DNA of 60,155 nucleotides from Nemertoderma westbladi (Eukaryota; Xenacoelomorpha; Nemertodermatida; Nemertodermatidae). Both the position numbers and the translations under genes were made by a program. The stretch is from positions 1 through 60,155 of the forward strand of contig JAUCBJ010000080.1 of assembly GCA_032718475.1 (NCBI GenBank), in the 5' to 3' direction. The notes below the pieces were generated by a model, which was given only the letters and a program-made list of their open reading frames with translations, searched no databases and was not told the origin of the DNA. Shown piece after piece: positions 34,300 to 46,560 of the stretch. Numbering within the stretch: position 1 is the first letter of the stretch; each line of letters begins with the position of its first letter.

Positions 34300-34402
34300 T
34301 TGCGCGTTGTTGGTCATTGTTTCTCGTTGTTGGTCATTGTTGCTCGTTGTTGGTCATTGTTGCTCGTTGTTGCTCATTGTTGGTCATTATTGCTCGTTGT
34401 GC
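34300..34402. repeat. GTTGTTGGTCATTGTTGCTC-type microsatellite
   Basis: About five imperfect 20-bp units. Short related units lie on the other side of the SINE at 34022-34050, where they are read on the minus strand as the first codons of the ZC3H13-like exon. This suggests the SINE split one repeat tract. Confidence 0.7.
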
Positions 34403-34948
34403 ATTTTAGCACCTACCGTTGTAATGAGCAAAAGGCAAAGTGGAAATCCACAATAAACAAGTAGATGAAGAACAAACTGAGTGGCTACTAACTGGCTACT
34501 GTACAGTAGGCCTAAACGAGTTTGTGTGAAGAAAAATCCACCGTCCCGTTAGGTGCTCCGCAGGAAACCAGTAAGAATAATTTATATTTGAAAAATCCCG
34601 TTTTTCTCACACATATCTTTAAAAATAAGTGAATTGATCTATCATTGTCCATATTCTGATATTCTGCCCTCGTGTGTTGAGTTTCCACTTGTTGGCATTG
34701 TAGCACTCGCTTCGCTCTTGCTAAAAAAATTGCCAACTCATGTAAAACTCAACCACTCAGTTTGAATAGTTGAATTTCGCTATACTGAAAGTTAGTGAAA
34801 ACTACCACGTATAGTAGGCGCCTATATTTATTATGTACAGTATATTTTATGATGTAGGCCTATGTGCAAATTGTGCCACACCCAACATTCAATCACAAGA
34901 AGCCAAATAAATTAAAAGCAAAATTAAACCGTGCTAAGCACAATTTAA
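34403..34948. other. Spacer between two SINE copies
   Basis: No gene recognised; a 74-codon minus frame at 34512-34736 has no domain. Confidence 0.45.
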
Positions 34949-35185
34949 GGCGGGGTAGCTCAGTTGGTTGAGCGCCGGGCCTGCAATCTATTGGTTGTAG
35001 GTTCAGCCCCGCCAGGGTCCACTCAGCCTTTCATCCACTGGGGTCGATGAATTGAGTACCAGTTAAATAACTGGGAGCAAATCTTGGGATAGGGGTAGCG
35101 CCCACCCCTACCCTCGGGTAGCAGCTATCGAAAGAGGAGCCTTCGGGTCGCCTCCGGCTTCGGCCGACTGTTTGCTTTGAAGCAC
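34949..35185 (+). mobile_element. tRNA-derived SINE, copy 2
   Basis: Nearly identical to the copy at 34056-34290 along the full length. It is flanked by AGCACAATTTAAG on the left and AGCACGATTAAG on the right, which I read as a target-site duplication with small changes. The near-identity of the two copies implies that the family was recently active. Confidence 0.85.
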
Positions 35186-36153
35186 GATTAAGTGGAGCTC
35201 TAACAATTCCCCCTAGCGGCAGGCAGATGAACTGTAAAAGTTTGTCTGTGTGTAGAATTTCTAATTTTGCAATTCACGTAGGACAGTAGGTTACTACTAA
35301 AATTCAGATGAATCTGATGGTTGGTTCTATAATTACAGCTAATTTTACGTTTCTGTCAATTCGCCCCCTAGCGGCTGACAGAGGAACTGTAAAATTATGT
35401 CTGTATGAACAATTTCTAAAATTTTAATAGACTACATGTGTACCAAGTTTGGTTCCATTTCATCCATGATTGATCGAATTATTAGCGCTCCAACATTTTC
35501 GTAACGAATTTAATTGATACAGTAGTATTTAATAATTACATAATTAATTAATAATCACTGGAGCACTCTGCTCGAGTTCCTGCAGTTATTATTAGTGTTA
35601 TTATTATTTTATGTTATTATTATTGTGTTGTGGCTGGCCAGCCAGAATGCACTGGCGCGCATTGAGGATCCCGGCGCGCATATGGATGTCATGTCAGCTT
35701 GTACAGTAACAATGCACTGGCAACATATCCACTCTACTTGAAATTATACTACTGTAGTATGTTTAAAGAGTTAAAAAATTTTCAAAAAATGTTTTTTTCA
35801 TTTTTTTAAATTTTTTAAAAAAATTTTTCGCTCGCTTCGCTCGCGTTTGTAATTATATCCTACTCATATCCATTATTTCAATATCCCTATTTGGCTACTG
35901 TACCTGTTTATTAAACATGTATTAAACACGTGTATTGTTTCAAAAGTTTTTCAATTGTTAAAACCAATATAAAACCACATTCTCATGCTCGCTACGCTCG
36001 CAATTTAATCCATAATCACATTTGGTATTTAAAAACAGTTCGGTTGGTGTTGATGGCCTACTACAGTACTATTCATTTTAAAAAATTTTACTCGCTACGC
36101 TCGCAATTTAGGACTAATCACACCCAGACATCTGTATTTAAAAACGGGTTACA
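35186..36153. other. Intergenic with CTCGCT(A/T)CGCTCGC motifs
   Basis: No gene. The near-palindromic word CTCGCT(A/T)CGCTCGC occurs at about 35829, 35988 and 36091, and again at about 36760. A relative of the TACCAAGTTTGGTT repeat lies near 35440. Confidence 0.5.
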
Positions 36154-36670
36154 GACCGAACGTAATCAGGATAGTTTTTACGAATCAAACGTAACCGCAA
36201 TTATGTTAAATTCATATATTAGATCCTATAACTATGTTACATTCGATCTACAAATTACTAACCCCGAATGTAACACATTTATTTCATTTGTATTTTGAAG
36301 GAGTTAGGCCTAACCCGATGAAATTCTTCATTTATTTACAGGAAGAAACAGTTTGGTGTTGGTTAGTACAAAACAAAGACCCAATACCCAATTAAGTAAC
36401 CTGCATGATCTTGTAACATGTGTTAACTTTCGTTTATTGTTTTGGTTCCCCCATCACGCCTCTGTAACCTGCTCCATTAAATCTGTAAATGGCGATGTTA
36501 CATTCGGCCTTAGATTCCCTTTATTAGAGCTTTTATAATATAACAAATAAATGTTTTGGTGATAAGGGTTTTTGAGGTTGATACTGTAGTTATAGGATCC
36601 AATGTAACATAATTGCGGTTACGTTCGATACGTAATAACTTGTTACATTCGATCCTGATTACGTTCGGTC
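36154..36670. repeat. Inverted-repeat (MITE-like) element
   Basis: The left end GACCGAACGTAATCAGGAT and the right end ATCCTGATTACGTTCGGTC are perfect inverted repeats. The complementarity continues inward through AACGTAACCGCAATTATGTTA on the left and its complement around 36608. It includes a piece of the dispersed TTATTGTTTTGGTT repeat at 36430. No protein is encoded. Confidence 0.75.
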
Positions 36671-37885
36671 ATGCAGTCATTATCCTTTAAAAACAGTCGG
36701 TTGGCCTACTATCTGACTAATACTGTATTAATGTTAATATTTCTGCAAAATTTATTTGCTCGCTACGCTCGCCTTTTAATTTTAAAATACTGTAGTAGGT
36801 CTGCTGCAGTATAAACTGATAAATTATTACAATATACCGGTAACAGTATAATACATTCTGACACTACCTAATGATTGCAAAATTTCATGGTGAATGGTTG
36901 GCGCGTATTGAATCTCATGGCTGGCGCGCTTTTTGCTTTACCAGAACCCGTGTGGCGCGCTTTTTGTCAATATTCCATATAGGCTACTGGTAGGTCCCCG
37001 ATAAAACTTAATTAGGCCTATACCTGTACTGAAAAAAACAGTGCACCCATCAGCCCATACTGTCATAACAGCATAAATAAATCACTTGACATCACTGTTG
37101 GCTTCTCATATCTTTACAGCTTTAGTTGACCCCGGCATCACTTAGGTAGTTTGGCTTTTCATCTCTTGACTTGACAATCAGAAATCAGTTGACATTAGGC
37201 TACTCGAATGAGAATAAATTGAAGCTTTTTGCTATTTATTAGGGCCTACTGTATTATGAGGAAACCCAAACCCTATAGGCCTACAGGCCTACAGAGCTAT
37301 AGGCCTATTGCTATAGGCAGATAGGCCTAAAACACGAGAATAGGCTAAAGAAAAAGTTTTACCTCTTTCTCAAGAACTAAAAAAAGCAGATTGTTTGGCA
37401 GTTTGGGCAGTATTGATTTGGGCAGTTGGGTGTTTAGGCGGACCCGGACCCCCCACCCCCCATATTGACTGCTGTACTGCGTACTGCCATACTTCTGTAG
37501 GCCTACTTAAGTCATCGAATAGGCCTGATCGGCCTGTATCCACTAGGACTATCTCCCTATCAGCCTATATCGTATTGTAAGAGAGTAAAATACCGGTACC
37601 TAAGCTCTGAAGCTGCAATGGACAAATTTTCAGATTGCATTACTGCATTAGCAACAATTAAACAATTAAGAAGAACACAATGTTTGTTTTTTTATCTATT
37701 TTGTCCCTAAACCAAATGATAGGCCGCAAATAGAGCTACTACTACTGCGTATACCGATACCATAGTTACGGGCGTTGCTATTAATAAAATAATAATTATG
37801 AAGTATGAAGTAGGTAGCAATATCAGAAAATCAATATATATTTGATTTCTTTGAATACAGTCAGACAGTTACTTAATACTGTAAT
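36671..37885. other. Intergenic upstream of the VOPP1-like gene
   Basis: Many TAGGCCTA words between 37200 and 37350. No gene recognised. An 61-codon frame at 37395 has no domain. The promoter of the next gene is presumably within the last few hundred bases. Confidence 0.45.
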
Positions 37886-38476
37886 ATGGCGACTGAATAC
37901 CATATAGTAATTTTAGTCCTGGTTTCTTGGATGGCCGGATTAATTGATAAAGTTGACGGGAAATATTGTTCTTACGTTACTATAGATGGCGCTGTTGAAC
38001 GGTATTACTGCAACATGTACGAGCACTGCTGCGGAACTTCATGTTGCCGAAATACATTTTCCTTCTATCGTATGTGGTATTTTTGGTTTCTTTGTTTGAT
38101 GGCATTGATGTTCTGTAGCGGGGGCGGCTACTGGTACCGGCGAAGGCAGTACGTATACGGCACGGGCGGGGGCGCCTACCCAGCCACCAACCAGACCAAC
38201 AACCCCAACCCCATATCCTTTCTGTTTATACCGCGGTCGGGACGAAGGAACCAACAGCAGCCTTATTCGCCGGCGAGTGGCGTGTCGTCGTACAACGCCG
38301 CCGCCGTACCCCCGCTCCAACCCCAGTACTACTCCACTGCTACGAATCCGCCCCCATCTACCAACGCCACGCAGCAGCCCTATGGGGGCGCCCCGCCCAC
38401 CTACGTGCAGGCCACCTCAGACGGATTGCCGCCTCCACCGCCCTATTACTATCCTTCTGGGGAATCAAAACAATAA
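37886..38476 (+). CDS. VOPP1/WBP1-like endolysosomal membrane protein
   Basis: A 196-residue single-pass membrane protein. It has a signal peptide (about 1-26, VILVLVSWMAGLI core), a short Cys-rich lumenal segment (27-58: KYCSYVT, then YEHCCGTSCC), and a transmembrane helix about 63-85 that opens MWYFWFLCLMALMFC and is followed by basic RRRQY. The long Pro/Tyr/Gln-rich cytosolic tail contains APPTY and PPPPPYYY. The CC-x-x-x-CC block followed directly by R-x-WYFWF is the family hallmark of VOPP1 and WBP1L. The PPxY motifs (PPTY, PPPY) are the usual docking sites for WW-domain proteins such as NEDD4-type ligases or WWOX. Length is close to the family's 170-190 residues. It is a single frame, while the vertebrate gene has several exons. 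The stop codon overlaps an AATAAA at 38472-38477. Confidence 0.85.
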   Translation: MATEYHIVILVLVSWMAGLIDKVDGKYCSYVTIDGAVERYYCNMYEHCCGTSCCRNTFSFYRMWYFWFLCLMALMFCSGGGYWYRRRQYVYGTGGGAYPATNQTNNPNPISFLFIPRSGRRNQQQPYSPASGVSSYNAAAVPPLQPQYYSTATNPPPSTNATQQPYGGAPPTYVQATSDGLPPPPPYYYPSGESKQ

Positions 38477-40863
38477 ACGAAACCCCGAAATATTATTAAA
38501 CCGGCGACTATATATATATATATATTATTATATATTAAATGATGTTAACAACTTATCCAATTGTTTATGAAATTTATTATTAATGTACGTACTCCAACCT
38601 AATCATAACGGTTGATATTTGACGAATACCGGTATGGCGTGTATGTCTCTTTTTTAATGTTTCTATTATTTTAGGGAATTTCTTTAGAATATTATTCGTC
38701 TGCTTCATTAAAATGTTTTATCTATATATCTCATTATCTATATTTGAAATTTCATATTTATACTTTATGTACCGGTATCATTAAATGTGTTCGGAATCAT
38801 ATTGTTTTCCTCTACGATTGGTGCAGTTCTACAGGCGCTTGTGGTGCGCAGCAGGTGTGCATGGCAGATGTGAGGCGTTGTTGTTGAGAAAAAAACAACC
38901 CTTGGTTAAAGAGTTGAAATAATTTTCGAAATCTGTTAATGTACCATTCTGAAGGATATCGATTGAGATGCCTGGGTGTTCGGCTTAGTGTTTAATACAT
39001 TGCTTAAAGTATCCTTTATAATATTACATGATTTTCTTAACTAAAGTAAACCGACCGACCTTAAATTGGTCTTTGACGCGGACGGACACGGACAGTGGAA
39101 GTATACGTACACACTGTATTATAATATACTTACTTTCCTAGTTTACACATTATCTATATGGTATTATTATTCTAGTTTCTTGTATTTTATTGTTATGTCA
39201 ATTGATTTCGGAAGTTTGTTTTATTAGATACTACCGGTATATGAAGCAGACGATATAATAATATAGATACAGTGTGGTCCAATAGTTATACAAGGTGCAC
39301 TTCGATGTAAAACTGACCTTTGCGAAATTTTATTCCGTTTGATTTCGTTTCTGAGGTGCTCAGCTTATGTCTGCCATAATTCAATCAAAGACTTTATACT
39401 GGGCGAATCCTAGAAAATAGTGCTGCGAACTGAAACAACATTTGATTAGTTTCTGTTTCAGTTCGTATAAACATATTCAGTTCCAGTTCCCAAAAAATAA
39501 TCCAGTTTCAGTTATAATATAATATACCTGTTTATTTCAGTTCCAATTCCCAAAAAGAAATGTTTCAGTTCTAGTTTCATAAATTTTCGCAAGACCGCTA
39601 GGTTTAAAAACATTTATACCGGTATACTGTATGTTTCAGTTCCAGTTATGAAAGAATGCTAAAAATAATTCAAGTTCTATTTCAGTTACAGTTCAGTTCA
39701 GAAACATTCATCAAAACAAGACTCGCGTTGCGTCAAAGCGATGCGGGAATTTCAACTAAATATGAAATCGTGCAAATATAATACTCCGCGTGTCATTTTT
39801 ACTCTAAAATGGTTTTTATGGGGGGCGGGGTATATTTGTTTAACTTTTGGACCACCATATCTGATATTATACAGGGTTGGGATACCATTAGGATCTGCGT
39901 CTGCATGGTTTATAGTTATCCTCTGCTTTATAACTAACTTTTATAACAACACAACTTCCTATCCGCTTTCCTTTTTACTAAATATAAATAAATGATGTTG
40001 TCATTGTAAATTGGTGCAAGTATATCATTCTATGTTGGCAGACAGTTACTGAATATTATATTCAGGAATATTGACTAAAATTTGTGTAAGTACATGTATG
40101 TAGTTTTATTCTAAAATTTCAACATTATGACAGGATTGCTGACTCAAAACTCCTTAAATGAAACTCAATTAATTGTTGACAAAAAATAATGTCGTAAAAA
40201 TTTGTATTCTTTAACTGTTAATATTTCAATTTATTATTAATAATAATATTTATTTGTTGTGGTATTTTTGTAATCACAGACAGACCAATATAAAATTGCT
40301 AGTTCAGTTCCATTGTTACATGTAGATCTATTATTGTCTATGAATTATTATCTATAAAAATAATCCTGGTCTTTACGCTGTAATGTGATATACGATAATT
40401 ATATACTACATGCTCGAGAGTTGCAATGTGCTCCTATATTATGTTTACATTTTGGAATATGTTATATTAAGTTGAAAATGTTGCATTTGTTTGTATTTTT
40501 GTGCTTTCAACTAACAGTACGCGTAAAATTTGGAATTCATTTTAAAAATTTATTTTAAATTGAAAAATCTCCCTTTTACATATTTATTACAGGGTAAATT
40601 ATTCCACTAAACATGGTGGACGAGTGTACCGTGTGCTAATACTACTGCTTAGCGCTGTACATCTGCTATCCATGTTATCAATCAGTAAGCGTAATTCGTT
40701 GAATTTCTGTTACTTAGGCTTACAAGATGGTAAAGTCATTACTAATTACTACTGCAAAGTCATTACACAGTATTAAATGTTACAAAAATATTATCTTAAT
40801 ATCGTTTTCAGATTGCCAAATTATTTCAATAATTCCAGTTTGGTTTTCAGTTCAATGTTCAGC
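38477..40863. other. Intergenic, with a degenerate TTTCAGTTCCAGTT tract
   Basis: From about 39420 to 39720 the words TTTCAGTTCCAGTTCCCAAAA and variants recur irregularly, suggesting an old tandem repeat. An 84-codon hydrophobic frame at 39741-39995 has no family match I can recall and lies in low-GC sequence; I do not call it a gene. Confidence 0.45.
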
Positions 40864-40867
40864 ACTA

Positions 40868-42833
40868 ATGTGTACTAACATACACTAATGTGTACTAACA
40901 TACACTAACGTGTACTAACATACACTAACGTGTACTAATGTGTACTAACATACACTAATGTGTACTAACATACAATAATGTGTACTAACATACACTAATG
41001 TGTACTAACATACACTAATGTGTACTAACATACACTAATGTGTACTAACATACACTAATGTGTACTAACATACACTAATGTGTACTAACATACACTAATG
41101 TGTACTAACATGCACTAATGTGTACTAACATTCACTAATGTGTACTAACATACACTAATGTGTACTAACATACACTAATGTGTACTAACATACACTAATG
41201 TGTACTAACATACACTAATGTGTACTAACATACACTAATGTGTACTAACATACACTAATGTGTACTAACATGCACTAATGTGTACTAACATGCACTAATG
41301 TGTACTAACATACACTAATGTGTACTAACATACACTAATGTGTACTAACATACACTAATGTGTACTAACATACACTAATGTGTACTAACATACACTAATG
41401 TGTACTAACATACACTAATGTGTACTAACATACACTAATGTGTACTAACATACACTAATGTGTACTAACATGCACTAATGTGTACTAACATGCACTAATG
41501 TGTACTAACATACACTAATGTGTACTAACATACACTAATGTGTACTAACATACACTAATGTGTACTAACATACACTAATGTGTACTAACATGCACTAATG
41601 TGTACTAACATGCACTAATGTGTACTAACATACACTAATGTGTACTAACATACACTAATGTGTACTAACATACACTAATGTGTACTAATATACACTAATG
41701 TGTACTAACATACACTAATGTGTACTAACATACACTAATGTGTACTAACATGCACTAATGTGTACTAACATACACTAATGTGTACTAACATACACTAACG
41801 TGTACTAACATACACTAACGTGTACTAATGTGTACTAACATACACTAATGTGTACTAACATACAATAATGTGTACTAACATACACTAATGTGTACTAACA
41901 TACACTAATGTGTACTAACATACACTAATGTGTACTAACATACACTAATGTGTACTAACATACACTAATGTGTACTAACATACACTAATGTGTACTAACA
42001 TGCACTAATGTGTACTAACATTCACTAATGTGTACTAACATACACTAATGTGTACTAACATACACTAATGTGTACTAACATACACTAATGTGTACTAACA
42101 TACACTAATGTGTACTAACATACACTAATGTGTACTAACATACACTAATGTGTACTAACATGCACTAATGTGTACTAACATGCACTAATGTGTACTAACA
42201 TACACTAATGTGTACTAACATACACTAATGTGTACTAACATACACTAATGTGTACTAACATACACTAATGTGTACTAACATACACTAATGTGTACTAACA
42301 TACACTAATGTGTACTAACATACACTAATGTGTACTAACATGCACTAATGTGTACTAACATGCACTAATGTGTACTAACATACACTAATGTGTACTAACA
42401 TACACTAATGTGTACTAACATACACTAATGTGTACTAACATACACTAATGTGTACTAACATGCACTAATGTGTACTAACATGCACTAATGTGTACTAACA
42501 TACACTAATGTGTACTAACATACACTAATGTGTACTAACATACACTAATGTGTACTAATATACACTAATGTGTACTAACATACACTAACGTGTACTAACA
42601 TACACTAATGTGTACTAATATACACTAATGTGTACTAACATACACTAATGTGTACTAATATACACTAATGTGTACTAACATACACTAATGTGTACTAACA
42701 TACACTAATGTGTACTAACATACACTAATGTGTACTAACATACACTAATGTGTACTAACATACACTAATGTGTACTAACATACACTAATGTGTACTAACA
42801 TACACTAATGTGTACTAACATACACTAATGTGA
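40868..42833 (+). repeat. 20-bp minisatellite, about 98 units, with 890-bp higher-order duplication
   Basis: The unit is TGTACTAACATACACTAATG, itself two related 10-mers sharing ACTAA(C/T). Copies are almost identical. Rare variants mark an internal duplication: ACAATAATG at 40972 and 41862, TTCACTAATG at 41131 and 42021, and TGCACTAATG pairs at 41271/41291 and 42161/42181, all 890 bp apart. From 41471 on the offset is 870 bp, so one unit was gained or lost. On the plus strand each unit holds TACTAAC and a second ACTAAT. All frames include TAA stops, so it is non-coding. Confidence 0.95.
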
Positions 42834-43257
42834 CTAGACTAGACTACTTTATAATATTTGTTGTATATGTCACAATGTTTTATCTTATTAAATTTATTAT
42901 GGTTTTTAAGATGTAGCAAGACCAACATATCTAATAATTATACTATGCTATGCTTTATTTTATGCTCACAACTTAACTTAATGTGTACATTTTTATTTCA
43001 AACGTATAGTTAATGTTCTTGTTTGTTTTTATTTTTTGAAAAAATCAAAATTACAAAATATTTTGTCAAATTTACGGTATCGTTTATGTAGGAACTGCAA
43101 TGGAATTTACCTTTACATTCTTTTGTCATCTGGAAAATTAAATGTAAATTATTGTCACATTCCGTAAACGTCACAGACGTATCTGGTAATAGCCAGAGAC
43201 GTCTGCGGAATTTCCCGGGTTACAAATTGGTAAAAATGCGTGACATATGTGCACGAC
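42834..43257. other. Spacer between two minisatellites
   Basis: AT-rich, about 420 bp; no gene or RNA recognised. Confidence 0.5.
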
Positions 43258-45738
43258 CCATTACACCAACCCTCGATCTTACCTTTCACCTACCCTCGAT
43301 CTTACCTTTCACCAACCCTCTATCTTGCCTTACACCTACCCTCGATCTTACCTTTCACCAACCCTCTATCTTACCTTTCACCAACCCTCGATCTTACCTT
43401 TCACCAACCCTCTCTATCTTACCTTTCACCTACCCTCGATCTTACCTTTCACCAACCCTCTATCTTACCTTTCGCCTACCCTCGATCTTACCTTTCACCA
43501 ACCCTCGATCTTACCTTAAACCAACCCTCCAACCCTCTATCTTGCCTAACACCAACCCTCTATCTTACCTTTCACCTACCCTCGATCTTACCTTTCACCA
43601 ACCCTCGATCTTACCTTAAACCAACCCTCCAACCCTCTATCTTGCCTTACACCAACCCTCTATCTTACCTTTCACCTACCCTCGATCTTACCTTTCATCA
43701 ACCCTCTATCTTACCTTTCACCTACCCTCGATCTTACCTTTCACCAACCCTCGATCTTACCTTACACCAACCCTCTATCTTGCCTTACACCAACCCTATA
43801 TCTTACCTTTCACCAACCCTCTATCTTACCTTTCACATACCCTCAATCTTACCTTTCACCTACCCTCGATCTTACCTTTCACCAACCCCCGATCTTACCT
43901 TACACCAACACCCTATCTTGCCTTACACCAACCCTCTATCTTACCTTTCACCAACCCTCTATCTTGCCTTACACCAACCCTCTATCTTGCCTTACACCAA
44001 CCCTCTATCTTACCTTTCACCAACCCTCCAACCCTCTATCTTGCCTTACACCAACCCTCTATCTTACCTTTCACCTACCCTCGATCTTACCTTTCACCAA
44101 CCCTCTATCTTGCCTTACACCAACCCTCTATCTTGCCTTACACCAACCCTCTATCTTACCTTAAACCAACCCTCCAACCCTCTATCTTGCCTTACACCAA
44201 CCCTCTATCTTACCTTTCACCTACCCTCGATCTTACCTTTCACCTACCCTCGATCTTACCTTACACCAACCCTCTATCTTGCCTTACACCAACCCTTTAT
44301 CTTACCTTTCACCAACCCTCTATCTTGCCTTACACCAACCCTCTATCTTGCCTTACACCAACCCTCTATCTTACCTTTCACCAACCCTCTATCTTACCTT
44401 TCACCTACCCTCGATCTTACCTTTCACCTACCCTCGATCTTACCTTTCACCAACCCTCGATCTTACCTTACACCAACCCTGTATCTTGCCTTACACCAAC
44501 CCTCTATCTTGCCTTACACCAACCCTCTATCTTACCTTACACCAACCCTCTATCTCACCTTTCACCAACCCTCGATCTTACCTTTCACCTACCCTCGATC
44601 TTACCTTTCACCAACCCTCTATCTTACCTTTCACCAACCCTCGTTCTTACCTTACACCAACCCTTTATCTTACCTTACACCAACCCTCTATCTTACCTTA
44701 CACCAACCCTCTATCTTACCTTTCACCAACCATCTTGCCTTTCACCAACCCTCGTTCTTGCCTTACACCAACCCTCTATCTTACCTTACACCAACCCTCT
44801 ATCTTACCTTTCACCAACCATCCATCTTACCTTTCACCAACCCTCTATCTTGCCTTTCACCAACCCTCTATCTTACCTTTCACCAACCCTCGATCTTACC
44901 TTTAACCAACCCTCTATCTTACCTTTCACCTACCCTCGATCTTACCTTTCACCTACCCTCGATCTTACCTTTCCCCAACCCTCTATCTTACCTTTCACCA
45001 ACCCTCTATCTTGCCTTTCACCAACCCTCTATCTTACCTTTCACCAACCCTCGATCTTACCTTACACCAACCCTCGATCTTACCATACACCAACCCTCGA
45101 TCTTACCTTTCACCTACCCTCTATCTTACCTTTCACCAACCCTCTATCTTGCCTTTCACCAACCCTCTATCTTACCTTTCACCTACCCTCGATCTTACCT
45201 TACACCAACCCTCTATCTTACCTTTCACCAACCCTCGATCTTACCTTTCACCAACCCTCTATCTTACCTTACACCAACCCTCTATCTTACCTTTCACCAA
45301 CCCTCGATCTTACCTTTCACCAACCCTTTATCTTACCTTTCACCAACCCTCGATCTTACCTTTCACCAACCCTTTATCTTACCTTTCACCAACCCTCGAT
45401 CTTACCTTACACCAACCCTCTATCTTACCTTTCACCAACCCTCGATCTTACCTTTCACCAACCCTTTATCTTACCTTTCACCAACCCTCGATCTTACCTT
45501 TCACCAACCCTCTATCTTACCTTTCACCAACCCTCGATCTTACCTTTCACCTACCCTCGATCTTACCTTACACCAACCCTCTATCTTGCCTTACACCAAC
45601 CCTTTTCTTACCTTTCACCAACCCGCTATCTTGCCTTACACCAACCCTCTATCTTACCTTACACCAACTCTCTATCTTACCTTTCACCAACCCTCGATCT
45701 TACCTTACACCAACCCTCGATCTTACCTTACACCAACC
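43258..45738 (+). repeat. 23-bp minisatellite, about 108 units, open in all forward frames
   Basis: The unit is CCAACCCTC(T/G)ATCTTACCTT followed by (T/A)CA, with A/G and T/A variants; the + strand is nearly free of G. Since 23 is not a multiple of three and no frame of the unit contains a stop, all three forward frames stay open. Each gives the same 23-residue peptide repeat (TNPLSYLSPTLDLTFHQPS and on). This explains the large overlapping open frames here, up to 836 codons. I regard it as a non-coding repeat. Confidence 0.93.
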
Positions 45739-45749
45739 ACACCAGAATA

Positions 45750-45870
45750 AATGGCCTGCAGCGAACAATTCTTCTTGCAATCTTTGAACGCCTATATCTC
45801 AGCTGTTTCTCAACGAAATTCAGATATTGTTACATATTTCGAATATAGGGTCACGGTGTACTGCACATAC
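45750..45870. repeat. Fragment of the 54632 foldback family
   Basis: TTTGAACGCCTATATCTCAGCTGTTTCTCAACGAAATTCAGAT and TGTTACATATTTCGAATA match the right arm of the foldback at 54632-55085. Only one arm is present. Confidence 0.65.
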
Positions 45871-45950
45871 ATTATTCGTACAAAGGGGCCTTTGAAAAAA
45901 ATTACTGAGCAAAAATATATAATAAGTAATGAGTTGAGATGCTATACCGT

Positions 45951-46560
45951 CTTAACAAAAGTATTTTGTCACCACCATGCAATCCACAATTGGCAAGCCC
46001 AATGCAGCGTGCATTAGGAATGCTGTGACGGCTTATCAACAAAATTGCACCGCCACAACTCCCTATCATCCTTTAGCATAAGCATACCATCCTCTGAGCT
46101 TTTGCTCATCCGATCAGAGATTTGCTGACGACTTTCTAAGACAGCTGTCACAATTTTGGTCTTTTTGGTGTTAACAAAAAGACCAACACTAGAAGCAGCC
46201 TGTTCTAATGAGCTGATGAGCCGTTGTGCTCCCTCTAGTGAGTTTGAGAGTACTCCTAAGTTATCAGCAAAGTCTAGATCACTTTGGTACAGCACTTGGC
46301 AGGATTTCCTTGACTTCTGGGGCCAGTAGGACTATCGCCCCAATGGGAATATCTGGGAGTACAGAACAGACACTTTTACTTCTATAAAGTTATCAGGCAA
46401 TACCCCGTCATTTTTGAGGAGCTTTTCAAAGAGGGCTTCCAACCATATTATGGAAGCGATCGGCTGGTAATTCTGCCTTAACCTTGGTGGTTGGTTGGCT
46501 TTTCCGCCCCGCCCAGTAAGCAAGTTGATCGATTACCATGCCTGGGATGATTGCCTGCTG
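45951..46560 (-). mobile_element. LINE family B copy with internal deletion
   Basis: Minus-strand LINE B. Its 3' sequence (seen on the plus strand as CTTAACAAAA...CACCATGCAATCCACAATTGG) matches those at 58079 and 59824. The frame 46295-46014 reads LDFADNLGVLS and SSVGLFVNTKKTKI, then jumps from DGMLM directly to DRELWRCNFVDKP. About 0.55 kb (thumb and C-terminal region) is therefore missing, in phase. Upstream parts at 46330-46523 match the leader region of the copy at 4029-5105. Confidence 0.8.

Noticed and set aside
39741-39995. Small hydrophobic membrane protein
   Set aside because: AT-rich, no family resemblance, no flanking support; hydrophobic frames arise easily in T-rich DNA.
40868-42833. 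CRISPR-like array
   Set aside because: Repeats are contiguous with no unique spacers and the genome is animal; it is a tandem minisatellite.
43152-45848. Very large open frames (up to 836 codons) encoding Pro/Leu/Thr-rich repeats
   Set aside because: They are the three forward frames of one stop-free 23-bp minisatellite and give the same peptide cycle; no start context, domain or flanking coding sequence.
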